A stretch of 64,000 bases of DNA. It comes from Shinella yambaruensis (GTDB taxonomy: Bacteria > Pseudomonadota > Alphaproteobacteria > Rhizobiales > Rhizobiaceae). The first letter of the stretch is position 1. Each line of letters opens with the position of its first letter. The notes beneath the pieces are model-generated. The model was not told the DNA's origin, made no database searches, and was given only the letters and a program-made list of their open reading frames with translations. Shown here one piece after another: positions 45,698 through 54,203 of this stretch. The position numbers were made by a program, and so were the translations under genes. The stretch spans positions 186,001 through 250,000 of the forward strand of contig NZ_JALJCK010000010.1 of the NCBI RefSeq assembly GCF_022899355.1, given 5' to 3'.

Positions 45698-46528
45698 TCA
45701 GCGCTTCAGGTGGCGCGTCAGGCGCAGTTCCAGCCAGGCCCAGAGGTTGCGCAGCAGCTCCACCATGAGGAGATAGAGCAGCGCGGCCCAGAGATAGGCC
45801 TGGTAGTCGAAGGTGCGCGAGAAGGCGCGGCGGGTCTCGCCCATCAGGTCGAAGACCGTGACGATGGCGACGATGGCCGAGCCCTTGATCATCAGGATGA
45901 TCTCGTTGCCATAGGGGCGCAGCGCGACGATGAGCGCCTGCGGCAGGACGACCTTGAAGAAGGCGATCTTCTTGGGCAGGCCGAGCGCGGCGGCGCCCTC
46001 GTGCTGGCCGCGCGGCACGCTCTCGATGGCGCCGCGCAGGATTTCGGCCTGGTAGGCGGCGGTGTTGAGCGTGAAGGTCAGGAGCGCGCAGTTCCAGGCG
46101 TCGCGGAAGAACCACCACAGGCCCCAGGCCTTCAATTCGGCGGAGAAGCTGCCGAGGCCGTAATAGACGAGGAAGAGCTGCGTCAGCAGCGGGGTGCCGC
46201 GGAAGAAGTAGACATAGCCGTAGGCGAGCCACGAGAAGACCGGGTTCTTCGACATGCGCGCGAAGGCGAGCGGCAGCGAGATAAGGCCGCCGAGCACGAC
46301 GGAGAGGCCGACGAGCAGCAGCGTCACGCCAAGGCCGGAGAGGTAGCTCGGCCCGTAACGGGTGAACTTTTCCGGATCCCAGCCGCCGACGATCATCAGG
46401 AAGACGCCGACGGTGAGCGCCAGCCAGACGCCCATGAAGATGTTGCCGAAGAAGCGGCCGGCGGTGAAGGGCTTTGGCGGGGCTTCCGGCGGGGCCTGCG
46501 GCGGGATGAGGGTGGTGACGACGCTCAT
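45698..46528 (-). CDS. Polar amino-acid ABC transporter permease (HisM-like)
   Basis: The 276-residue permease has a long N-terminal segment and five or more membrane helices. The binding-protein-dependent transport motif EAA..G is in QHEGAAALGLPKKIAFFKVV. Other family marks are YFFRGTPLLTQLFLVYYGLG and FTLNTAAYQAEILRGAIESV. It overlaps the preceding permease gene by 4 bases. HisM/HisQ-type permeases form heterodimers for histidine, arginine or glutamate uptake. Confidence 0.9.
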   Translation of the reverse strand: MSVVTTLIPPQAPPEAPPKPFTAGRFFGNIFMGVWLALTVGVFLMIVGGWDPEKFTRYGPSYLSGLGVTLLLVGLSVVLGGLISLPLAFARMSKNPVFSWLAYGYVYFFRGTPLLTQLFLVYYGLGSFSAELKAWGLWWFFRDAWNCALLTFTLNTAAYQAEILRGAIESVPRGQHEGAAALGLPKKIAFFKVVLPQALIVALRPYGNEIILMIKGSAIVAIVTVFDLMGETRRAFSRTFDYQAYLWAALLYLLMVELLRNLWAWLELRLTRHLKR

Positions 46529-47328
46529 CGGGCGACCTCCGAACGTTTTGCCCAGCCTTCGATCGCCGAGAAGACCAGCGAGGAGAGGAAGGCGAGGACG
46601 AGGAAGAGCAGGCAGGCGATGGCGTAGAACTGGAAGGCTTCCTTCGTGACGCGCGCGGCGACGCCGGTCTGGCGCAGGATATCCGGCAGGCCGATGACCG
46701 AGACGAGCGCGGTGTCCTTCAGGAGCGCCATCCAGAGATTGCCGAGGCCGGGCAGGGCGACGCGGATGAGCTGCGGCAGCACGATGAGGCGCATGGTGCG
46801 GCCATGGTGCAGGCCGAGCGCGTAGCCCGCCTCGTACTGGCCGCGCGGAATGGCCTTGAAGGCCGACAGCAGCACTTCCGAGCAATAGGCGGAGAAGACG
46901 ACGCCGAGCGCGATCATGCCGGCGAAGAAGGCGTTGATCTCGACCGCGCCGCCATAGCCGAGCGCGGCCGCCAGGTTCTGCACGAGGATCTGCAGGCCGT
47001 AATAGACGATGAAGAGCGTCAGGAGCTCCGGCAGGCCGCGGAACAGCGTCGTGTAGATGTTGGCCGACAGCCGCAGCGACTTTTCCTCCGACTGCTTGGC
47101 CAGCGCGATGAAGAAGCCGATGACGAGGCCGACGGGCAGGGTGGCGATGGCAAGGCTCGCCGTCACCAGGAAGCCGAAGGCGATCTCGTCGCCCCATCCG
47201 GCGTTGCCGCAGGCGAGCAGCGTGTCGCCCGCAAAAAGGTTGAAGATGCCGACCGGTCCGCAGAGGGGATCGATGATCCCGAGAAATGCGGATACCGCCT
47301 CGACGATGGCGGCGAAGAACCCGCTCAT
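46525..47328 (-). CDS. Polar amino-acid ABC transporter permease (HisQ-like)
   Basis: The 267-residue permease shows NIYTTLFRGLPELLTLFIVY, AYCSEVLLSAFKAIPRGQYE and the EAA loop YEAGYALGLHHGRTMRLIV. It would pair with the HisM-like protein encoded immediately downstream. The upstream binding-protein gene ends 170 bases earlier, after a stem-loop. The ATP-binding subunit is not encoded in this cluster. Confidence 0.9.
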   Translation of the reverse strand: MSGFFAAIVEAVSAFLGIIDPLCGPVGIFNLFAGDTLLACGNAGWGDEIAFGFLVTASLAIATLPVGLVIGFFIALAKQSEEKSLRLSANIYTTLFRGLPELLTLFIVYYGLQILVQNLAAALGYGGAVEINAFFAGMIALGVVFSAYCSEVLLSAFKAIPRGQYEAGYALGLHHGRTMRLIVLPQLIRVALPGLGNLWMALLKDTALVSVIGLPDILRQTGVAARVTKEAFQFYAIACLLFLVLAFLSSLVFSAIEGWAKRSEVAR

Positions 47329-47410
47329 GCCAGAAGAACCCCCGATGCGCCTTGCGCTTGTTGTCCGGCTGCTTGATGCATCCGTCTTTTCTTATCTGCA
47401 CGTTCTCAAA

Positions 47411-47440
47411 CAAAAGGAGCGGGAGAGCAAGCCCTCCCGC
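47411..47440 (-). terminator. Intercistronic stem-loop between binding-protein and permease genes
   Basis: GCGGGAG (47419-47425) and CTCCCGC (47434-47440) pair around an 8-base loop; on the minus strand CTCCTTTTGTTTG follows. Such structures let the binding protein be made in excess over the permeases. Confidence 0.65.
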
Positions 47441-47497
47441 CCGTGCATTCTGGTGATGGGTTCAGAAAAAACCCGCATGACAGGGATGCGCCGCGGA

Positions 47498-48280
47498 TCA
47501 GTCGCCGTAGACGTCGAACGGGAAGTACTTGGCGTTGATTTCCTGGTACTTGCCGCTGGCGCGGATCGCCGCGATCGCCGCGGTGAACTTGTCGGCCAGC
47601 GCCGTTTCGCCCTTGCGCACCGCGATGCCGGCGCCCTCGCCGTTGATGACCGGGTCGACCGGCAGCGTGCCGAGCAGCTTGCAGCAGGCGCCGTCATCGG
47701 TCTTCAGCCATTCGGAGAGCACCACCACGTCGTCGATGACGGCGTCGATGCGGCCGTTGGCGATGTCGAGCTTGTACTCGTCGGCCGTCGGATACATCTT
47801 GACCTCGGCATCCTTCATATGCGCTTCGGCATAGTTGGAGTGGGTCGTCGAGCCCTGCGCGCCGAGCGTCTTGCCGGCAAGGGCTTCCGGGGTGGCTTCC
47901 GTGATCTCGCTATCCTTCGGCACGACGATGGCCGGCGGCGTGTTGTAGTACTTCTTGGAGAAGTCGACCTTCTCCTTGCGCTCGGCGGTGATCGACATGG
48001 AGGCGATGATCGCGTCGAACTTCTTGGCGATGAGCGCCGGAATGATGCCGTCCCAGTCCTGCGTGACGAAGGTGCACTCGGCCTTCATCTCCTCGCACAG
48101 CGCCTTGGCGATGTCGATGTCGAAGCCGGTCAGCGTGCCGTCGGATTCGAGATTGTTGAAGGGCGGGTAGGCGCCTTCCGTGCCGATCACGATCTTCTCG
48201 CCTTCAGCCATCGCGGAGGACGCGAAGAGGGCGATGACCGCAGCCGAGGCTGCGAGCGTGAAACGTTTGGAAATACGCAT
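47498..48280 (-). CDS. Periplasmic polar amino-acid-binding protein of an ABC importer
   Basis: The 260-residue protein has a signal peptide (MRISKRFTLAASAAVIALFA, cleavage after SSAMA) and a family 3 solute-binding fold: IVIGTEGAYPPFNNLESDGT, LTGFDIDIAKALCEEMKAEC, FVTQDWDGIIPALIAKKFDA and SMSITAERKEKVDFSKKYYN. This is the pattern of lysine/arginine/ornithine- or octopine/nopaline-type binding proteins. The start ATG at 48280 has AGAGAGGA upstream. It is first in the operon with the HisQ- and HisM-like permeases. Confidence 0.93.
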   Translation of the reverse strand: MRISKRFTLAASAAVIALFASSAMAEGEKIVIGTEGAYPPFNNLESDGTLTGFDIDIAKALCEEMKAECTFVTQDWDGIIPALIAKKFDAIIASMSITAERKEKVDFSKKYYNTPPAIVVPKDSEITEATPEALAGKTLGAQGSTTHSNYAEAHMKDAEVKMYPTADEYKLDIANGRIDAVIDDVVVLSEWLKTDDGACCKLLGTLPVDPVINGEGAGIAVRKGETALADKFTAAIAAIRASGKYQEINAKYFPFDVYGD

Positions 48281-48619
48281 GTTGATCCTCTCTGTTGAAG
48301 GCGCTCGGGTTTTTCTTGTTGTCCGGGCCTTGAAGTGAAGCGGGCAAGGGTTGCCCGCTTGGCGCCGATAATCGACCGGTTTTCGCCCAAAAATCAACTG
48401 GATTCGCGCCGTCTTTCCGCCCGGTTTCCCCGACAATTTCGCAGGCCCCCTCTGGCCGGACGGCGGGCGCGGCCTATCTCGCGTCTCACCGCGCGCCGTT
48501 CAGGCGGGGTTAAGGCGGCGATGGCTACGCCTTTGAAGACTGTGACGGGCACGTAAACGGCCGGAAGCGCCGGGCGGCCCTCTCCAGAGAACAAGACGGG
48601 ACACCGTGAGGACAAAACG
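48281..48619. other. Divergent promoter region with a 10-base stem-loop
   Basis: AAGCGGGCAA (48338-48347), GGG, TTGCCCGCTT (48351-48360) is a perfect inverted repeat 58 bases upstream of the binding-protein ATG. The rest of the gap between this gene and the first OmpA-domain gene has no ORF with a ribosome site and no other recognised element; a GAGGA site precedes the forward gene. Confidence 0.5.
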
Positions 48620-50767
48620 ATGACTTTCCGCTCCAGACTTTTCGCAACCGTGGCGCTGCCGGTCCTGTCGACCGCGCTGATCGCGACGCCGGCACTGGCC
48701 GATGCCCTGATGAAGCCGTTCGAGGTTGCCCAGGAAAGCACCGGCGAAGGCCAGCCGAGCGAAGAGGAGCTGCTGCTCCAGCAGCAACAGCAGCAGCAGG
48801 ACGAGGCGCAGCGCGCCGCCGAGGAGGAGCAGCAGCGCCAGGCCGAGGAACAGAAGGCCGCCGAGGAGGCGGAACGCGCCGCCGCCGAACAGAAGGCCGC
48901 GGACGAGGACGCCCAGCGCGCGGCGGCGGACGAGGAGCAGCGCCGCGCGGAGGAGCAGAAGGCGGCTGAAGACGCCGAGAAGGCCGCAGCCGAAGAGAAG
49001 GCGGCCGAAGAGGAAGCCCAACGCTCGGCCGCGGAAGAAGAGCAGCGCCAGGCCGAAGGGCAGAAGGCGGCCGAAGAGGCGGAGAAGGCCGCGGCCGAAG
49101 AGAAGGCTGCCGAGGACGAGGCCCGGCGCACCGCCGAGGAAGAACAGCAGCGACAGGCCGACGACGGCAAGGCCGCCGAAGAGCAGAAGGCGCAGGACGA
49201 GCAGAAGCCGGCCGGGGAGGAGCAGGCCGAACAGCCCGCGCAGCAGGACGGCGGCACCTCCGAAACGACGGCCGGCGACCAGCCGATGACCGGAGAAAGC
49301 GGCCAGCCGACGAGCGGTGAAAGCGATCAGGCGACGACCGGGGAAAGCGACCAGCCGACGACGGGCGAGGGGGAGCAGCCGGCGGTCGCCGGCGAGCAAA
49401 GCCCGGCCGAAACCGGCACGGACCAGCCCGCCACGGCCGAGACCGGCGAGACGCCCGCGGCCGAGCCGGTGCCGGAGGTCGTCGAGACGATGACCGAGGA
49501 GGAGAAGCAGGAAATCGCCGAGGATCCGGCCACGACCGACGAGACGGTGGTGCTGCCGGTGGAGAACGGGGCCGCCGTGCTCGACAGCGACAAGGACGCC
49601 GACAATGCCGGCGGCAAGGCCAGCCGCGAGGAGCGCCGCAAGAAGCGCGAGGAACTGCGCGCGCAGGAGGAGGACGTGCCGGTTCCCGATACCGACGACG
49701 CGGCCCAGGCGACGATTTCCGAGGAGGTGCGCGAGGCCGTGCCCGGCAGGATCGAGGCCGCGATCAAGGAAGAAGGCAAGCGCGTGAAGGAGGCGCCCGA
49801 CTTCGCGGTGCCGGAGACGACCAACATCATCAACACCACCGTGATCAACAACACGGTCATCAACAACAACACCATCAACAACACGACGATCGACAACAGC
49901 GTCACCGAGGTGAATGTCGTCGAGCGCTTCGAGAACCGCACGGTGCTGGAGGCCGGAGACCGGCTGATCGTGCGCGGCGACGATCGTCCGCGCCTGCGCC
50001 GTGATTCGGAAGAGGTCTATTATGACAACCTCGCCCGCGGGCGCGTGCGCGAGACGATCGTGCGTCCCGGCGGCGTCCAGATCGTGACGATCTACAACCG
50101 CTACGGCGACATCATCCAGCGCTCGCGCGTCGGCCGTGACGGACGGGAATACATCCTCGTCTATGCGCCGGAGCTGGAGGGCGACGCACCGCGTCCGGGC
50201 CTCATCGACGTCGGCTACGAGCTGCCGCCGATGCGCCTGCGCATTCCCGTCAGCGACTACATCATCGACACGTCGAGCAATCCGGACCGGGATTATTACG
50301 ACTTCCTCGCGGAGCCGCCGGTCGAGCGCGTCGAGCGGGTCTACACGATCGACGAGGTGAAGCATTCCGCGCGCCTGCGCGACAAGGTGCGCCGCATCGA
50401 CCTCGACACGATCACCTTCGCCACCGGCAGCGCCGACGTGCCGATGTCGCAGGCCCGCACGCTGCGCTCCGTCGCCGAAGCCATGCAGAAGGTGCTGGAC
50501 AAGGATCCGGGCGAGACCTTCCTGATCGAGGGCCATACGGATGCCGTGGGGTCCGACAAGTCCAACCTGGTCCTCTCCGACGAGCGGGCCGAATCGGTCG
50601 CGAGCCTCCTGACGGACGTCTACGGCATTCCGCCGGAAAACCTGCAGACGCAGGGTTATGGCGAGCGCTTCCTGAAGGTGAAGACGCAGATTGCCGAGCA
50701 GCAGAACCGCCGCGTCACCATCCGCCGCGTCACGACGCTGGTGCGCCCCATGGCGCGGGCGAACTGA
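48620..50767 (+). CDS. OmpA-domain outer-membrane protein with acidic repeat region (first of two paralogues)
   Basis: The 715-residue protein has a signal peptide (cleaved near TPALA-DA). Residues about 45-200 are a Glu/Ala/Gln/Lys coiled-coil with four degenerate 35-residue units (AQRAAEEEQQRQAEEQKAAE and so on). Next come a Thr/Gly/Glu/Ser stretch with GESDQPTTGE-like repeats (about 215-255), an Asn/Ile/Thr tract (about 400-430: NTTVINNTVINNNTINNTT), a middle domain shared with the next gene (YGDIIQRSRVGRDGREYILV), and a C-terminal OmpA peptidoglycan-binding domain (IDLDTITFATGSADVPMSQA, LIEGHTDAVGSD and RRVTIRRV). The first part is strongly acidic. It probably links outer membrane and cell wall. 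The ATG has GAGGA upstream. Confidence 0.85.
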   Translation: MTFRSRLFATVALPVLSTALIATPALADALMKPFEVAQESTGEGQPSEEELLLQQQQQQQDEAQRAAEEEQQRQAEEQKAAEEAERAAAEQKAADEDAQRAAADEEQRRAEEQKAAEDAEKAAAEEKAAEEEAQRSAAEEEQRQAEGQKAAEEAEKAAAEEKAAEDEARRTAEEEQQRQADDGKAAEEQKAQDEQKPAGEEQAEQPAQQDGGTSETTAGDQPMTGESGQPTSGESDQATTGESDQPTTGEGEQPAVAGEQSPAETGTDQPATAETGETPAAEPVPEVVETMTEEEKQEIAEDPATTDETVVLPVENGAAVLDSDKDADNAGGKASREERRKKREELRAQEEDVPVPDTDDAAQATISEEVREAVPGRIEAAIKEEGKRVKEAPDFAVPETTNIINTTVINNTVINNNTINNTTIDNSVTEVNVVERFENRTVLEAGDRLIVRGDDRPRLRRDSEEVYYDNLARGRVRETIVRPGGVQIVTIYNRYGDIIQRSRVGRDGREYILVYAPELEGDAPRPGLIDVGYELPPMRLRIPVSDYIIDTSSNPDRDYYDFLAEPPVERVERVYTIDEVKHSARLRDKVRRIDLDTITFATGSADVPMSQARTLRSVAEAMQKVLDKDPGETFLIEGHTDAVGSDKSNLVLSDERAESVASLLTDVYGIPPENLQTQGYGERFLKVKTQIAEQQNRRVTIRRVTTLVRPMARAN

Positions 50768-50787
50768 TCGCATCTTCATGCGTTTAG

Positions 50788-50821
50788 GTGAGGGCCGCCG
50801 GCAGCCGCCGGCGGCCCTCAC
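50788..50821 (+). terminator. Terminator between the two OmpA-domain genes
   Basis: GTGAGGGCCGCCGGC (50788-50802) and GCCGGCGGCCCTCAC (50807-50821) form a perfect 15-base stem with a 4-base loop, 20 bases after the first stop codon. There is no T-tract. The second gene therefore probably has its own promoter in 50822-50950. Confidence 0.7.
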
Positions 50822-50950
50822 GCATTCAGCGCAGATTCATCTCACATGAATTAGCGTCTGATAACGAAGGCGGGCGACTTGCGCGGAAACACAAATTCGC
50901 CCCAAACCCTGATGCAATAGCGTCGAACGCTGGCAAACGAGGAAACGCCA

Positions 50951-52927
50951 ATGCTTAAGAGAACAAGACTTCTGGCAACGGTGGCCCTGCCCATCGCTTC
51001 GCTGTCGTTTATTTGGCAGCCGGTCGAGGCCGCCATGATGCGGCCCGTGCTGCCGCTGGCCGGTCCGGCGCGTGTCGTTCCGGTGCAGGCCGAGGAAGGG
51101 CAGTTCGGCGACGACCTGCTCATTCCCAAGCGCCGCAACCGCGAGGACCAGGGCAACGGCAACGAGGGCCGGCAGGAGCGCAAGCGCAACCGCGAGGATG
51201 ACGGTGGCGGCAAGAACAACCGCGAAGCCAAGGAACAGCTCGACCGTGCCCGCCAGGAGCGCCGCGAGCGCAAGCGCGATGAACAGCGCCAGCAGGACGA
51301 CCAGCAGAAGGCGCGCGAGGAACGTCGCCAGCGCCAGCGTGACGCCGAGCGTGACCAGCAGCGCCAGGAGGAGAACCAGCAGCGCAACCGCGAGGAACGC
51401 CGCAAGAAGCAGCGTGACGCCGAGCGGGAGGAGCAGCGCCGGCAGGACGACCAGCAGAAGACGCGCGAGGAGCGCCGCCAGCGTCAGCGCGATGCGGAGC
51501 GCGACCAGCAGCGCCAGGAAGAGAACCAGCAGCGCGCCCGTGAGGAACGCCGCAAGCAGCAGCGCGACACCGAGCGGGAGGAACAGCGCCGGCAGGACGA
51601 CCAGCAGAAGGCGCGCGAGGAACGCCGCCAGCGCCAGCGTGATGCCGAACGCGACGAGCAGCGCCAGGGCGAGGAGCGGCAGCGCAACCGCGAGGAGCGC
51701 CAGCGCGAGGCCGAACGGGAGCGCAAGCGCCCGGACGAGACGGCGGGGCGTCCTCGCCGCGAGCGCGACAAGGAGCGCGAGCGCATCGCCCGCGACCCGT
51801 CGCGCACGACCGGGACGATCGAGCTGCCGTTCATCGACGGCGCCGCGGTTCTCGACAGCGACAAGGACTGGGACAACCGCCGCGACCGCTCGCGCGAGGA
51901 ACTGCGCCGCGAACGCGAGGAGAAGCGCCGCGACGTGCGCGTGCGCGTTCCCGAATCCGACCGCGATGCGCAGGTCGGCTGGGAAGGGCGTGACCGCGTC
52001 CGCTACGAGCCGGGCGACCGGGAGCGGGGCGAGCGCCGCGACCGCCGGCCGCGCTACGAGGACCGTGACGGCTGGCGCGTCCAGCGCGAGGTCGACGACC
52101 GCTTCGTGATCAATTTCGGCGACCGCATCATCGTGCGTTCCGACGACGGCCGCCGCCTGTCGCGCCGCGCCACGGAGACCTATTACGAGGATCTGCCGAA
52201 CGGCCGCGTGCGCGAGGTCATCGAGCGGCCGAACGGTGACCGCGTCGTCACCATCCGCAACCGCTACGGCGAAATCATCCAGCGCTCGCGCATCGACCGC
52301 CGGGGCCGGGAATATGTGATGTTCTACGCGCCGGAAATCGACCGCGACAGCCGGCCGACCTTCGTCGATCCCGGCGAGCGGCTGCCGCCGATGCGCCTGA
52401 CCATCCCGGTCGATGAATATATCGTCGACACGTCCGCGGAAGACAGCATCGACTATCGCGACTTCCTGGGACGGCCCCCGGTCGAGCCGGTCGAGCGTGT
52501 CTATTCGCTCGACGAGGTGAAGTATTCGGCCCGCATCCGCGACAAGGTGCGCCGTATCGACCTCGACACGATCACCTTCGCCACGGGCTCGGCGGAGATC
52601 TCGATGAACCAGGCCTCGACGCTGCGCAGGGTGGCCGAGGCGATGAACGAGATCCTCGACAAGGATCCCGGCGAGACCTTCCTGATCGAGGGCCACACGG
52701 ATGCGGTCGGCTCGGACGAATCGAACCTCGTGCTCTCCGACGAGCGCGCCGAGGCCGTCGCCAACGTCCTGACCGACGTCTACGAGATCCCGCCGGAGAA
52801 CCTCGCCACGCAGGGGTACGGCGAGCGCTTCCTGAAGATCGACACGGACGCCGCCGAACAGCTCAACCGCCGCGTCACCATCCGCCGCGTCACCCCGCTG
52901 GTGAAGCCGGTGGCGATGGCCGAGTGA
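50951..52927 (+). CDS. OmpA-domain outer-membrane protein with Arg/Glu/Gln repeat region (second paralogue)
   Basis: The 658-residue protein has a signal peptide (MLKRTRLLATVALPIASLSF..). Residues about 85-270 are a highly charged helix rich in Arg, Glu, Gln and Asp, with a tandem 50-residue unit seen two and a half times: QQKAREERRQRQRDAERDQQ, then RQEENQQRNREERRKKQRDA and EREEQRRQDD. The middle and C-terminal domains match the preceding paralogue (GAAVLDSDKDWDN, YGEIIQRSRIDRRGREYVMF, IDLDTITFATGSAEISMNQA, LIEGHTDAVGSDESN). Compared with the acidic repeat of its neighbour, this repeat is richer in Arg and near neutral or basic. The ATG has GAGGAAA upstream. Confidence 0.85.
   Translation: MLKRTRLLATVALPIASLSFIWQPVEAAMMRPVLPLAGPARVVPVQAEEGQFGDDLLIPKRRNREDQGNGNEGRQERKRNREDDGGGKNNREAKEQLDRARQERRERKRDEQRQQDDQQKAREERRQRQRDAERDQQRQEENQQRNREERRKKQRDAEREEQRRQDDQQKTREERRQRQRDAERDQQRQEENQQRAREERRKQQRDTEREEQRRQDDQQKAREERRQRQRDAERDEQRQGEERQRNREERQREAERERKRPDETAGRPRRERDKERERIARDPSRTTGTIELPFIDGAAVLDSDKDWDNRRDRSREELRREREEKRRDVRVRVPESDRDAQVGWEGRDRVRYEPGDRERGERRDRRPRYEDRDGWRVQREVDDRFVINFGDRIIVRSDDGRRLSRRATETYYEDLPNGRVREVIERPNGDRVVTIRNRYGEIIQRSRIDRRGREYVMFYAPEIDRDSRPTFVDPGERLPPMRLTIPVDEYIVDTSAEDSIDYRDFLGRPPVEPVERVYSLDEVKYSARIRDKVRRIDLDTITFATGSAEISMNQASTLRRVAEAMNEILDKDPGETFLIEGHTDAVGSDESNLVLSDERAEAVANVLTDVYEIPPENLATQGYGERFLKIDTDAAEQLNRRVTIRRVTPLVKPVAMAE
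51300..51660 (+). repeat. 150-base tandem repeat within the second OmpA-domain gene
   Basis: The unit GACCAGCAGAAGGCGCGCGA and onward recurs at about 51298, 51448 and 51598, with the third copy diverging after about 70 bases. Copies differ at scattered positions, mainly silent or Thr/Ala changes, so the duplication is not very recent. Slippage or recombination could change the coiled-coil length. Confidence 0.75.
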
Positions 52928-52948
52928 TCGGCCGGCCCTGACGAACGC

Positions 52949-52978
52949 AAGGCCGCGGGTTTGCCCGCGGCCTTTTTC
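52949..52978 (+). terminator. Strong terminator after the second OmpA-domain gene
   Basis: AAGGCCGCGGG (52949-52959) and CCCGCGGCCTT (52964-52974) form a perfect 11-base stem with a TTTG loop, and the T-tract continues to 52977. It lies between this gene and the convergent mobB, whose stop is at 52987. Confidence 0.85.
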
Positions 52979-52986
52979 GTTGCGGC

Positions 52987-53508
52987 TCAGTTTTCCGGTT
53001 TCTTCAACCCCGTCACCGCCACGACGAAGTCGGCGATCGTCACCGTGTCGTCGAGGTCGAAGACGGGCAGGGTCGTGTCCGGGACGGGGTGGTCGGCGGC
53101 GATGGCGGCGATGTGGGGATCTTCGGGGGCGAGCGGCGTGCGGTTGGCGGCCTCCAGCCGCCGGGCCTCGATCTTGGGGATCGGCTCGCGCTTGTAGCCT
53201 TCGATGAGCACGAGGTCGCAGGGCGCGAGGCGCGCGAGGATTTCCCCGAAGCTCGGCTCCGGGGCGCCGCGCAGCTCGTGCATGATGGCGTAGCGCGTGC
53301 CGGAGACGATGGTGACCTCGTGCGCGCCGGCCTGGCGGTGGCGGTAACTGTCGGCGCCGACCTTGTCGATGTCGAAGTCGTGATGGGCGTGCTTGATGGT
53401 GGAGACGCGGTAGCCGCGCGAGACGAGCTCGCTCACCAGGCGCACGGCAAGGCCCGTCTTGCCGGAATTCTTCCATCCGGCAATGCCGAAGATCTTCGGT
53501 CGCGTCAT
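52987..53508 (-). CDS. mobB: Molybdopterin-guanine dinucleotide biosynthesis protein B
   Basis: MobB is a small GTP-binding protein that assists MobA in adding GMP to molybdopterin. The 173-residue protein has the P-loop GIAGWKNSGKTGLAVRLVSE (residues 8-27), TIKHAHHDFDIDKVGADSYR with the conserved His/Asp pair, and DLVLIEGYKREPIPKIE. The ATG at 53508 overlaps the mobA stop by 4 bases (ATGA type), so translation is coupled. Confidence 0.95.
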   Translation of the reverse strand: MTRPKIFGIAGWKNSGKTGLAVRLVSELVSRGYRVSTIKHAHHDFDIDKVGADSYRHRQAGAHEVTIVSGTRYAIMHELRGAPEPSFGEILARLAPCDLVLIEGYKREPIPKIEARRLEAANRTPLAPEDPHIAAIAADHPVPDTTLPVFDLDDTVTIADFVVAVTGLKKPEN

Positions 53509-54140
53509 CGTTCCAGCACCCAGAGCCAGTTTTCCGCCTCGTCGAGATCGTCCGGCGTGTTGATGTTGAAGAAGGGGTCGAACTCGCCGCGCGGGGTCTC
53601 GATCAGCGGGAAGGTGATTTCCCGGGCCTGGTGGCGCTCGAGATAGCTGCGCACGCGCAGTGCCCCGCCGCCGGCCAGCCATTCGGCAAGGTCCGCGGCG
53701 AGCGTCACGGGCCAGAGGGCGAAGACCGGGTGAAGGCCGCTGACCGAGCGCGCGACCGCCATGCGCTCCGGCGTGTCGACGACGCGCGACAGGCGGGCGA
53801 CGAGATCGGTCGGGAAGAAGGGGCTGTCCGTCGGCACGGTGGCGACGTGGCTCGCCTCGGGGTGGTGGCGCCTGGCATAGTCGAGGGCGGCGAGCACGCC
53901 GCCAAGCGGGCCGGCGCGGGCGGCGTCGAGATCGGCGAAGACCGGCAGCTCCTCGCCGCGCTCGAAGAGCACCGGGCCGTTGGCATTGACGGCAATGGCC
54001 GAGACCTGCGGCTTGAGGCGCCGGGCCGCGCGGTCGATGAGGGCGGCGCCGCCGAGGCGGATGCGCGCCTTGTCCTGTCCCATGCGGGAAGACAGGCCGC
54101 CGGCAAGGATCACGCCCACTATCGCATGCGCCGCTGTCAT
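53505..54140 (-). CDS. mobA: Molybdenum cofactor guanylyltransferase
   Basis: MobA transfers GMP from GTP to Mo-molybdopterin to form the bis-MGD cofactor. The 211-residue protein has the nucleotidyltransferase motif ILAGGLSSRMGQDKARIRLG, DLDAARAGPLGGVLAALDYA, the metal-binding TVPTDSPFFP and the closing FFNINTPDDL. It is the first gene of the mobA-mobB pair. Confidence 0.95.
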   Translation of the reverse strand: MTAAHAIVGVILAGGLSSRMGQDKARIRLGGAALIDRAARRLKPQVSAIAVNANGPVLFERGEELPVFADLDAARAGPLGGVLAALDYARRHHPEASHVATVPTDSPFFPTDLVARLSRVVDTPERMAVARSVSGLHPVFALWPVTLAADLAEWLAGGGALRVRSYLERHQAREITFPLIETPRGEFDPFFNINTPDDLDEAENWLWVLER

Positions 54141-54203
54141 CTCGCTCCCGCCGTCCGTTTCGCCTTTCCGGTCTAGTCGGTGCGGCTGCGGGCCGCAACC
54201 CTG

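Noticed and set aside
50837-53476. Long reverse ORF (879 codons) across the second OmpA-domain gene and mobB
   Set aside because: It runs antisense to two well-supported genes and through a strong terminator, with no ribosome site.
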